From positions 10,535,501-10,599,500 of the forward strand of contig NC_134460.1 in assembly GCF_047948215.1 (NCBI RefSeq): a stretch of 64,000 nucleotides of DNA, in the 5' to 3' direction. The translations under genes were made by a program, and so were the position numbers. The notes under the pieces are model-generated. The model saw only the letters and a program-made list of their open reading frames with translations, did no database searches and was not told the origin of the DNA. Positions 1 through 12,100 of this stretch are shown here, piece by piece. Source of the stretch: Lycorma delicatula (taxonomy: Eukaryota > Arthropoda > Insecta > Hemiptera > Fulgoridae). The first letter of the stretch is position 1; every line of letters begins with the position of its first letter.

Positions 1-13
1 TTATTTTATTCAG

Positions 14-164
14 TTTCAGATGTATATGGATATAGTGAAGATGTATATGTTAAACTAGATGGTGTTAAATATCCATGCTATCATAAATGCACATATGCCA
101 CTTATTATGTTTATTCTGCTGCTACAGATTTCTCTGCATCTCATGTAAATGCTTTTAAATTATA
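14..164 (+). CDS. ppk: ppk gene 1, exon encoding late extracellular domain
   Basis: Reads openly from the frame beginning TCA at 16 through a motif with YPCYHKCTYATYYV to AAA TTA TA at 164, followed by donor GTACGT. The 5' end is ambiguous: acceptor AGs occur at 12-13 and 18-19, both behind a pyrimidine-rich tract cut by the window edge. The paired cysteines fit the CxxxC block that precedes the pre-TM2 strand in ppk proteins. An in-frame TAG directly after the donor shows this is not a readthrough end. Confidence 0.8.
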
Positions 165-3100
165 GTACGTATTATATATATTTCTTTTAACTTTAGTAGT
201 GTTTTAATTAATATAGTTTCAGGTTTTCATTATTTAAATTTTCTGGATAAATGCATGTAATAAAACTTTTACCTTCACATTATTGTCATGATGTGCATAT
301 TCTCACATAGGACATGAATTTCATGAACTTAATATCCTTTAACAATGTACTATTTATAAACACATTATACTTGACAAAAATGATGTACTAATCAAATACA
401 ATACACATTGAACACTGTATTGCAATTCCACTATACATACTCACTAAGGTCTGCGTTAAAAAAAATTACTTCTGTTTTAAAAATTAATTAAAAAAGTATT
501 TAATTTAACCATGGTATTGACTGAATAGTAGGTTTTGTTTTGGGTCAGCTTTTAAAAAATTATTACTGAGAGTTTTGGTTTTATTTTAATTAAAATTATG
601 TTTTTCAGTTTTGTTTTCTTATACGAGGGTTATATTTTTTTCAAGGTCCAATCAGTCGTGAAATAAAAACCCGCGCAAAAATCGTATGAACCTTTGTGCA
701 GCGTCTCTAATATGGCCTTCAATCATGCCGCGTCACTTTGTTTAGTTCTGAACACGCAGCTAGCACATAAACATGTCTACAACAATAGTATCTCCCGCCA
801 AGTGTGAAGTGCGTGCGGTAATTCAATTTCTTCAGGCTGAGGGGTGTAATGCAGTTGAAATTCATAGACGAATAAGTAATGTGTACAGTGAAACTTCAAT
901 GAGTGACAGCAAAGTACAATAATGGTGCAGGAACTTTAAAGGAGGACGTACAGATGTTCATGATGCAGGCGGTCAGGGAAGGAAGCGAGTGTCAACCGAT
1001 GATCTCGTTGAGCGAGTGGATGAGGCAATTCGAGAAAATCGTTGGTTTACAATTTCTGTATTGAGTGATTCGTTTCCTGAAATTTCAAGGTCAGCTCTCT
1101 ACACCATTGTGAGTGAGAGACTTCAGTACCGCAAACTGTGTGCGAGATGGGTTCGAAGATGCTGTCCGACCATCACAAAACAATGAGAATGGACGCCTCC
1201 CTAACGCTTCTCCAGCACTACCGTAATGAAGGAGAAGATTTTTTGAACAAAATTGTCACAGGGGACGAGACACGGCTCCATTTCGAAACTGAAGAAACAA
1301 AAGAACAATCCAAACAGTGGATGCATTCTCATTCTCCCAGTAAACCAAAGAAGTTCAAGCGAACTTTCTCCAACAGAAAGCGTATGGCTACTTTGTTCTG
1401 GGACCGGAATGGAGTTCTCTTGGTGGAATTCATGGAACATGGCACCACCATCACTGCAGCCTCATACTGCGTGACTCTTCAACGTCTACGAAGGGCAATT
1501 CAGAATAAGCATAGAGGAATGTTGTCATCAGGCATTGTCTTTCTCCATGACAATGCTTGGCTGCACACTGCAGCTGTAACAAAGAAGCTCCTACAGCGTT
1601 TTCATTGGGAAGTGTTTGATCACCCACCATATAGCCCGGATTTGGCTCCATCCGATTTTCACCTCTTTGCTCACATGAAACACTGGCTGGGAGGACAACA
1701 TTTTGGCACATCGAGCTGCAGACCAGCATAGAAACATGGCTGAAAACACAGGTGGCTCCATTCTATGACAAGGGTATTGGAAAGTTGGTAACATGCTACG
1801 ACAAATTTCCAAATCGGAGTGGCGACTATGTAGAGAAATAGGGTAACTATGTAAGTACTTGTTACAAAAAAAAACTTTTATTTTCACTGTGATTTTAATT
1901 TCATGACCGATTGGACCTTGAAAAAAAATAACCCTCGTATAACTTTTATCTTTAAAGTAATGATAGGTAAAAGAATAATAAGGTTTAGGGTCTATATCTG
2001 AAGAAGTAAACACCTGATCCCTGTAGAGGAAGACACCCGCCTTGTGATGATCCCGGTTGCCATATCACCCCCTTCGTTCCTAGTCCTGATGGACTTTACT
2101 GGAGGTCATCTTTTAGACCCTCTGAACTTGTGCGATAATTTTGTCCTGCTCTGATATGCTTTGAGGCTACTGTGAGTGAAGTCAATCCCACACCACAACT
2201 CTGTCATTGAAGTCCCCCACATATCCATTCCCATCCTAACAACAAGTACTCAGCTGACCAAGGCTTGATGCCAAAACAAAACGCATATCTTTGTGAAGTA
2301 AACACCCAGGTGGGCTCCTAACCACCCAGGTTGCTATTCTATCTATACACCTATAATAGCATCTGATTAGAAGTAGTAGGAGGTGGTCAGAAGGAGAGAA
2401 TGAAGACATTGGTGGTAATCAGAACTGAACCATAAGATATTTGTATTAATAAATGATATGGTTGATCTGTAATTAAATCTCAGTGAACTGCAAACTGAAC
2501 AAACAGGTTTAGTTAAAATTATTGAATGTCACATTCATTTATTGATGAGATAAAACATTACTTACAGAAGCTTGACAAACAAATAACCTCTTAAGAAAAT
2601 AAAAACATTGTCTTGAGAGTTGAGATTTCAAATTAAATGTCGGATGATGATCTTCAGAAAAAAGATGAGTAAATATTTCTGAAGCCATATTTGACGTTAT
2701 GAAAGACAATTATGACTATTGATTAAAATATTTCAGTGGCATGTAAGTGTAACTGCCGTAAACTGTATCTAATTAAAAAATCAGAAGGGAGGTATTATTA
2801 GTTATCATCCACCTGTTGCAGTTAAATTTATGCTACAATATCAGGATAAGCAAAAATATTGTTAAAGGATTTGGGATGGAAAAATAATAAAAATAAAGTA
2901 TGTCATCTATGTCTATGTCTATGTCTATGTCATCATGAAATATTTAATGCAAAAAATTTCCTAAAAAAATTTATGTGAGATTTCATAATCCAAACTGGCT
3001 TGAAAAACTTATTCTTCTTCTGTTATATTTTGAAATTGCCTATAATGTTTTTTTGTCCAAGTTTTTTTTTCTATTCTTTTGCTATTGTACCACCTATTAA

Positions 3101-6100
3101 GGAAAACATGTATGCTAAGTTTTTTAATAGATTTTATTAAGTTTGTTATTTAGTTTGGTTCATTATTTAGTTTTTCCTTCTTTATAGGCCTAATATTTCA
3201 TTTTTTGATTAGCTTAAAAAAAATAATAGGATAGAAAGAATTCATATTACAATTTATATTTGTATTTATACTAATGATTAGTTGTATTGAAGATCTTAAT
3301 AAATAATTGTTTATAACAAATTAATAAAAACTGTTTAATACTAGATGCTCTCACTAATGTTACAGATAAAATTAATATTTTAGCAAGATTTTCACATATT
3401 TGGTGACTGATTAATGGTTTATTTATGATTGAAATTAATTGTTAAGGTGAGGATATCAAATATTTTTCCCTATTTTCCTAAAAATGTTGTGCTCATAGAA
3501 CACCTTTTGTTCATTTTGAATAAAATTTTCTATCTCTAGAGATAGAAAATGGAAAGCCAGACACACTTTTCTGTTATCTCGATATAAAATATTTATAAAG
3601 TATTTGTAATATTCCAAAAAAAAAATAATTGACAATCGATATGTTTGACTTTTGTATAGATATTTTTATGAATACCTGGGACAAGTACATAGAGTCCTTT
3701 GTTTTATCTGATACCTGTGTATGTATAATATTAATATCCTATACAAAAATCCAGATAAATATGTATTCATTATTTATCTTATTTAATTACATTTAATTAA
3801 ATGTAATTTAATTACATTATAAACAAAATTACTAAAATTCATTTAAGCAGAGGGAAAGATTATGTTAACCATATCTTTATTAGGACATAATATGAAAGTC
3901 TCCAAGTTTGTAATCTTTGTTGTTTATAATAACTCTATAACTGAGCATATGTATTTCAATTATAGTGAAATATGACACGGATATCCCATTTAAATCAATT
4001 CAGTAAATAATCAATTAATGAAGCATTCAATCATAAATTATACAAAATCTTGAAAAAAGAAGCTGAGTGTCTGATGTAAATTTGGCCTAAAACCTCTTTG
4101 TGGGTACTTTTCAAAATCATATACATTCTTTCCCCCAAACTAAACTGTCACATATAAACTTAAAATATCAGAAGGCAGTATTATGTATAATTTCAGATTT
4201 TAGTATACCTATCAGACTTAAAAAAGCTATAAAGTAAGGTAAAGTAATAATATTCTTTAAATATTAAACTAAAACATAATTTTATAAGACAAAATTGAAA
4301 GCTCTAATTAAATAGACAAAAGCAGAATATTATTTTAATAAAATTATTCTAGAAAAAAAGACAAGTAGTCATATGTTAGACGATCATAATAAACCCTTTT
4401 TTAACTAGTGTGTAGACTGTATATTTTGTATATATTAGTAAAAAGATTTTGTTCATTTTTTTTTAATCTCACCAAAGTATTTACAGTAAAATTATTGTTC
4501 CACAAGTGAATCATTAACATATGTATGGAATTCCTCAAAAATAATAATCAGCCCTACTCTTTTTTTTGTATAATTAATAATTTACATTACTTTAAAAATT
4601 AAGGAGTAATTAGATATTTTGCAGATAATAGAACTAGTTTTTAAGAAGAATGTTGGTAGGGATCTTACCCAGTAGCAGAGGACATCCTGAACCCCCTGTA
4701 TGAGAAGTCACCCACCTTGTGACGATCTCTGTCGCCACACCATCCTTTCTGTTCCTAGCCCTGATGGGCTTTACCAGAGATCATCATTTAGACCCTTTAA
4801 ACCTGATAATACATCACAGTCATCAGTTTGGCCTTTGTCAGGATGCCATCAATGCAAATGTCTTGGCAGACATTTCCATTAGTGTATTTACACAGCTTAC
4901 TATCACCTTTGTATGGCTTCTTCCAACCTTGACCATCTACCATAACATACTACCCTCAACTATTAAATTAACTGATTCGCAGAAGTGTGATCCCTGTACT
5001 TTCGTCTAACACTGGAGGATTCATATAAAAACTCTTCCTCTAACTTCAGTTAGAATATACATTTAGGTCATTATATGATTGAGTCTTTAAACACCAAAAA
5101 ATACTATCCTCATACCAACAAACAAGCGTTGATCACAACAATGAAAATTTTGTCTTACAATTCAATTTACTCAAGTCCTCTTGAGTTGCTCAAAAATCAA
5201 GAAACAGATCCACAAATTTAATTAGCCTCTAATGAAAATATAACCTATTTCTCTCTGCTCTGGGCCACTTTTGGGAGCAAGCTCAATGCCTACTCCCTCC
5301 CACATGGCAGCACCATCACAGAGTTCTCCATACATCCATTCTTCTTTTTTTTCTGTTTAGCCTCTGGAACCACTATAATGTATTACTTCAGAGGATGATA
5401 TGTATGAATGTAAATGAGGTGTAGTCTTGTACAGTCTCAGGTCAACTTATTCCTGAGATGTGTGGTTAATTGAAACCCAACCAGCAAAGATCACCGGTAT
5501 CCATGATGTAGTATTCAAATCCATATAAAAGTAACTGCCTTTACTAGGATTTGAACACACACCCATCCATACTCATCCTTTTTTTTTAACATCGGAATCC
5601 TCAGTTAAGCAATTTTTTTCTGCAGAGGATGAGATGAATGTTTTGTAGCGTGTGTGAAAAATGCCATGCCAGACCAGGATTTGAACCCAGGACCTCCGGG
5701 TGAAAGGCCGAGACGCTACCACTCGCACCACAGAGGCCGGCATCCATTCTCATCCTAGCAGTGAATATCTCAGCTTACTGGGGCTTGATGCCAGAACACC
5801 TAACTTGGCGAAGTAAACACCTAGGCAGGCCCCCTAACCGTCTGGGTTGCTATTCTATCTACACATCTATAACAGTGTCAGACCCTCTCAGTTATCCTCT
5901 GCAGGTGTAAGAATCTATGGAACTCGATTTTCCTATTAACTTGCAAATGAAAACTAGAATTGATCCTTGCAAGCTCTCTAGTTACTTTGGTACGTTCAGC
6001 TTTGTACCTGGGGCAGACATAGAAGACATAGCACACATCATCAGTGGCTCTACATTCTGGACATACGCCTGAATTAATCAAATCAAATCTGGCCAACCCA

Positions 6101-9100
6101 TCTGGAAAAGCATCATCTCCAGAAAGAAACTGTATAGTATGCCTATTTGGGGGAAATCCACCTAATTATCTGCGTACTTCTCGTATTAGGAAAATACCAT
6201 GCATGTAACGGCCATCGGATGATTCAGTCAAACTTAAATGCTATAAATGGAAACCTTGGTCATCATCTATTTCTTTTATGCGCTTGAGAGATAAGTTGGC
6301 CTACCTGAATTTATATATTCACACAGAAGGTTGACCCGATGTTGTTTTAATTGATCAGCGTCTTAAATGGAACTTCCATATAGGTTAAATAGAAAAAATA
6401 ATTCATATGTTAGATTTTATATTTTCCTTGTTGAGAGATAAATTACCATTGGAGATTTTTATGTGTGGTTTTTGTAAGGTTAACTAGGGATAAGTTTATA
6501 ATACAGTCTTCAAACCAATGTTGAAGGCTCAAAAATGAATAAATAGAAAATTATTTCAAAATTAATTAATTAAAAATCAGTTATTTTTGAAAAAACTTAT
6601 GACTAGTCTATCTCAGCTTCTTTATTCGGCGGTTATAAAACCCTCAATCTCGAAAAACTGTATAAAAATTGTCAATGAAATCTGTATGATATATTTTTAT
6701 TCAAAGAAAAAGTTACAAGGACATATGAAGTCAGGCTAAATTGTGAACCAAGAAGATGTAATTTCATCTCGGCAACATTTTTAATTTAACTCGATGTTTT
6801 TTTTTTTTTAATAATCAGCAGAAAGTTTACAGGAGAATACTGTTAAAATAATTTTAAGAGTAAAGTGAGAACTTACTTATTGCAAGAAGATGAAGTATTC
6901 TGAATTTAAAATAAATTTAGTTTGTAAACTGTCATTGTTAGTAATCCATCCAATTCATTTATAGATACGAGATGTGATTGGAAAGTTTTAAGACAGGTGC
7001 CGACATTGCTCAATAGGAGGGGTTAGGTTTACCTGAGGTGTGGAAGGGGAAACTTGTTTCATCCTTGAAATGTCCTGAAAAGATCATTGCAATATCTTTG
7101 TTTAGTAGGAAGTGACATCCTGGTGAATGAAACATGTTTTCAGTTTTTGGCAGATTATTGATTTCACAAAATGGATGAAAAACAACAAGTCAAATTTTAT
7201 TTGAAAACTGGGAAATCAGATTCAGAGACTTATGGATTCTTAAAAACAGCTTTTGGTGATAAATTTTGAGCTGGTCAAATGTTTTCATCTAGTTCAACAG
7301 GTACAAAGATGGTCGCAAATCAGACAAAGATGATCCCCAGTCTTATCTCTTGAAAAACCAATGAAACATTGCGAAAATTCATGATTTAGTATGCTCTGAT
7401 CATAGACTTATAATTAGGGAGTTTAGGGAGATGGCTAATGATCTGAATTTAAGTTATTCAGTCGTTCAGTTGTTAAGTAGTTCAGTCAATTTTAACTGAA
7501 GATTTGAAAGTGCGTCAAGTGTCGATGACATCCATTTTGAAATTGTTGTAAGATCAACAGAATCAACTCCGATTTGAAGTGTCCAAAGAACTAATTAATC
7601 TGTTGAAACTGACGCAGATTTGTTGAATATGGTAATTGTAGGTGATACATCATCGGTTTATGGGTATCATCCAGAAACCAAGAAGGCACATTCACATCAC
7701 AATGGAATGGTCCAAGTTGTTTCACCACGAATGAAAAAAGTGTAACAAATTAGTTTAGATTGTGAAGGCAATGTTGGTTTTCTTCAATTGTACAGGTATC
7801 GTGCATCATGAATTTATACCTAGGGAGCAAGAAAGTCAACCAGGAATACTATAAAAGGATCCTTCAGTGTTTGCATGAAAATGTGTGCAGGAAAAGGCCT
7901 GCACTCTTGTGAGACAAGAATTAGGTCCTCCATCATGACAGTGCACGGCTCATCACACATTTTTGAACATGGAATTTTTGGCTAAATTCCTATTTGCTTC
8001 TGCATATTCCCCTGATTTAGCCTCTGTCAACTTCTCCCTGTTTCGTAAATTAAAACTTTTGGTGAAAAGGAACCAATTTGACTCAATTGAAGACATTCAG
8101 GCAACTACAGAGAGGGTTCTTAACACTCTTAAGAGAGAACATTTCGTGGAACTCTTCCAAAAGTGGAAACACTGTTAGAGTCTGCGTGTTTAGTCTACTT
8201 TGAAGAAGAGCAATCACAATAGCCTGTAAGTACTGCCATTTTAAAATTACAAGCCCAGTCTTAAAATTTCCAATCTCACCTCATAGATATCACAAAAAAA
8301 AAATATTATCTCTGTATTATTTGTATTGTGGCATAATTATATATAAAATGCAAATCTACATTAAATGTGTCATGTTATTATTATATTAAACCGATCAGCC
8401 GAAGGACAGAATTAATAAAATAAAATAGGAGGACACCTACCTTATTCCATGATCCAAGCAAGAGCACTTTCGCGATTACCTCACAGCATCAGTTGCTCTA
8501 TAATTTTTCAAATCTTTCGTTGCAAATAATACAGTAAAATTAAAATTGTACGTTGCAAATTGCACATTAAAATTAAAATTGAGATTTAAAATAGTTAAAA
8601 GATCCTTTTCCAATTAAATCAAAACAGAAATTTAAATGTCATAACTAACCATACTGGTGTTATCCCCAATTTTTAAATCTTTTAATTTATTTAAAAGTTC
8701 GTATCCATTCTTTATATTATATTTATAATCTAAATTCATTTTGATCTAAGTATTTTATGTATTATTTTGGAAATGATATAAGAAGGGGCAGTTGTGAAAT
8801 TAATTAAAGGTCGCATAAGTATACTAGGTTTTTGTATTTTCAGTAGTCCAGTTAATACAGATGCACTTAGTTCAAAAGGGTACAATGTAGAGTGATATGT
8901 TAAATTATTATCATAATTAAAAATATTCCGGTATTTTGTTATTAGAATTTTAGTTATTCTTAAAAATGTTTTGATGGGGTCTTTATTTCTTTATATTTCT
9001 TATTTATGTAGGTAAAACCACTAACTAGATCCTTTAAAACTAGATTTGATGAACACTAGATATTGTAAAAGTAGAAAATTGGGTTTCTCAAATGTTTCTG

Positions 9101-12100
9101 ATCATTTTATTAATAATACACATTCAGTATCCAATATTCATACAAATTTAGAAGTACTGAAAATTAAGAAATACAGTATTAATACAAATAATAGGGTTTT
9201 TAACATTTTGGAAAGATTTTACATTTATAAATATAAAAGTAAATTCAATTTTATTAACCAACATACAGAATATGAGTGACGATTGTGTCATAAAAGCTGC
9301 ACTTCTTTAAACATTGATAATTCATAATATTTCAACTCTGTACTGTCACATAACTTTGGCTAGCTAATCTACATGGATTTCTATTTTATTTTTATTATTA
9401 ATTTTAATTTACAATTAATAATTTTGAATATTAAAAATAAATTAGTTTTATTTCTGCTTTGATTTAAGTGGAAAAGGTTCTTTTAACAATGTTAATTTTA
9501 ATGTGTAATTTGCAATGAAAGATTTGAAAAATTATAGAACTAATGATGCGAGGTACTCACGAAAGCACTCTTGCTTGGATTATGGAATAAGGTAGTTTTC
9601 ATCTTATTTTATTTTATTAATTCTGTACTTGGATTGATTGGATTAATATAATTTGTATAGTGCAGAGGAATATGATTCCTGAAAGGAACAATTTTAGAAA
9701 AACATATTATTATTATTATAATTTATTTATATATTTTGTAGTTACCATCTTCATCTTCCTCTTCTGGGCACAGAATTACCTTTTCAAAATTTCCTTTTGT
9801 ATTACTTTCTTACAATTAAGATAAACAGATGTTTAATATTAAATTTGAAAAAAATGACATTAAAATTGTAAATTTTAATTGTAAACCACTTATTACAATA
9901 TTGTACCATAAATGTGGAAATAAATGGTAAAAAATCAGTATAGAAGAATTATGTGTGTAAAGCAGTAAAATAAATTCATCATTACTTTAAATGCTTTTTG
10001 TTTGCAGTGATACATTAAATACCAGTAGCTTATCTGTTGTGCATTTGTATAGAGATAGTTCAACAGTTTGGTTAAATTATAGAGAACCTGCTGCATATAA
10101 CTGGGATACAATTTGTAAGTCATTACAGTTTTTAAACTTTCACTTCTGTTATGTAAATATCTTTTTTTTTAATTTAAAATGTTTGGGTTGTTGTTACCCA
10201 TACATACATTGTATGTAATACAATGTACATACAAAGTATGTAATTATATATAAGTATATAATAAGTATGTATTATATATATTTAGTTATTAATAAGGGGT
10301 AGGTCAGCAAGATTAGTAATCACACGTTTAAAAGAAAGAAGATGATTCGACATTGCATTGTAATTAATTAAATGTATGTAGATATAAGTACAGAATTATC
10401 ATAAAAGAATGATAGAATCTAAGGTTTGAATTGAATAAAAATAGATATACTTACACATATTATTTTATTTGTCAAATTTTCAATCTCAGATGGTTTTGTT
10501 ACATAATCAATAAATTTTAATATGCATATCCTTTGTCATTCAGCAAATGTTCAGTCAGTATTCACTTTTGGCTCATTCATGATGTAATTTATCTTCTGTT
10601 GTGGTTGTAATTGCTTCCTCAGGTTTTCCTTTAAGTAGTTCAAGTCGCATAATTTTTGGAAGTTAACAGTATTTTTAATGTATTCCTACAAGGAGTTCAG
10701 TCCAAACTTCTTTTGGGCCAGGATATACAACTTTCTCAGTCTGTCCATCTACCTACAATTTTTCATTCAAAGCCTGACTAACAATTAATTGAAGTTTGGG
10801 GTTGTACCATTTTGTTGGAAATAAATTTGACAGTATGAATCAGAGTTCATCCGGTTGAGGAAAGCAACAGTCTTTTAACATATTACAATAAATATTTCCA
10901 TTAATAGATTTTTCAGCAAAGAAAAAAGATACATTTATATGATTTTTTTTAGTAAACCACACTAAACATTAACTTTAGGTGTGTCACTTGCTTTTTCAGA
11001 AATTATATGTTTCTTTACAGATCCCTATATTTTTGAATTTTGTCTTTAGCACATCCTTTTAGGTGAAAAGTAGCTTCATCTGTAAAAATTACATCATTAA
11101 AAATTATTCATTTTGACTAATTTTGTTCAAGAATTTCAGCAGGCAACCATAAAGGTTTTTCTGTATCCATAAGGTTTTATTTCTTGCAATAATTGAATTT
11201 TGTATGCACACAAGTGCAACCTTGTTCATGGAACTTTATAAACGATTATGTTTGAAATTTGAAATTTCAACCAATGATGGATTTATACACAAATACACAT
11301 CTGATCGTGGATTGGTTTTTCATTTAACACATTTTGCTGATATTATAATGTTATAGGTGATTTTTGTTTAAGAACAAATGCATTTTCTTCGTACCAGCAT
11401 TGCAGATTGTTTTCATGTAGTGACTCCTTTTCTTGCATCAGAATCTACATTGAAGTAAAATTGTTTTCTGTTCAGCATGCCACAAAACACACTGTTTTTT
11501 ATTTGAACAGAAAGCATAGTAAACAAAGAAAATCACCTCACCAACAATGCAGAGAGTGATTCAGTAGTTAACATGACTCTAACAAACTTTTTGGATGGAG
11601 GCTTTTAATTCTAACAACATAATTTATCAAAATGTTTGTAATATCTTGATCGAGCTATTGAATACCCACCATTCTTTTATGATGATCCTGTTTTATAAGT
11701 CCCAGGTTTATAGCATAAGCTCCTCAGCCCTGTATTGTACAGCCACCCACTGATCAAATAGGAAACCGGTCCTTGGATAAATCTGTGGACAGAGTTGCTC
11801 CACAAACCACTTAAATACCAAGAATTGAATTCATTTAAAGCTTCCCATGTTGCTAACATGAATCCAGTGAATATATGACCAAAATAAAACACACTATGGG
11901 GAAAGGATCAAGAAAAAAATAGATCTAGAGGTAAGGATGATTTATCTCTTTAGTGACGTGACCAAAATCAATCCTTTAAATGCAGATGTTTTAAGAATCC
12001 CTCCAGGCAATAGTTATCCATTCCTTGGGATATCATAACATTTTTAGCCAGGATAGTAGTAGTTTGATATTATTTCAATTTGAGCTAATTGATTTTGCAT

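Larger units (their letters stand above)
2370..4650. other. intron of ppk gene 1: AT-rich, with a hexamer repeat and two perfect palindromes
   Basis: No coding signal. Contains a short TATGTC array (about 2897-2931), a 26-bp perfect palindrome at 3525-3550 centred on CTAG, and a 24-bp perfect palindrome at 3785-3808 centred on TTAATTAA. Confidence 0.5.
4655..6335 (-). mobile_element. RNase H-bearing LINE (family L-RH), copy 2, 5'-truncated, with SINE insertions
   Basis: The - strand from about 6330 to 5880 encodes the C-terminus of a LINE ORF2: YMHGIF, TIQFLSGDDAFPDGLARF, SGVCPECRATDD, VCPRYKAERTKVTREL. The Cys/His cluster after the RT/RNase H region is typical of I-, R1- and LOA-type elements. 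Similar residues occur in copy 3 (37839-38226). The 3' region (4655-5360 and 5750-5870) matches copies 1 and 3. Two SINEs lie inside (5365-5580 and 5630-5745). Stops and frame breaks show it is dead. Confidence 0.8.
8381..9652 (+). mobile_element. Penelope-like element remnant PLE-1 with inverted terminal arms
   Basis: The arms 8381-8636 and about 9440-9652 are inverted copies: AAGGACAGAATTAATAAAAT on the left matches the reverse complement of the right arm at 9615-9632, and many blocks follow. Between them, on +, is a decayed GIY-YIG-type region at about 9010-9285: TRSFKTRFDEH, RKLGFSNVSDHFINN, then NLEVLKIKK. It aligns residue for residue with the GIY-YIG region of PLE-2. No reverse transcriptase remains. 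Each arm carries a hammerhead-like motif. Penelope elements are known for inverted or tandem pLTRs, a C-terminal GIY-YIG nuclease and pLTR hammerheads. Confidence 0.75.

Noticed and set aside
11677..11892. 71-codon - frame in intron
   Set aside because: No motif and no flanking splice signals in phase with a gene.
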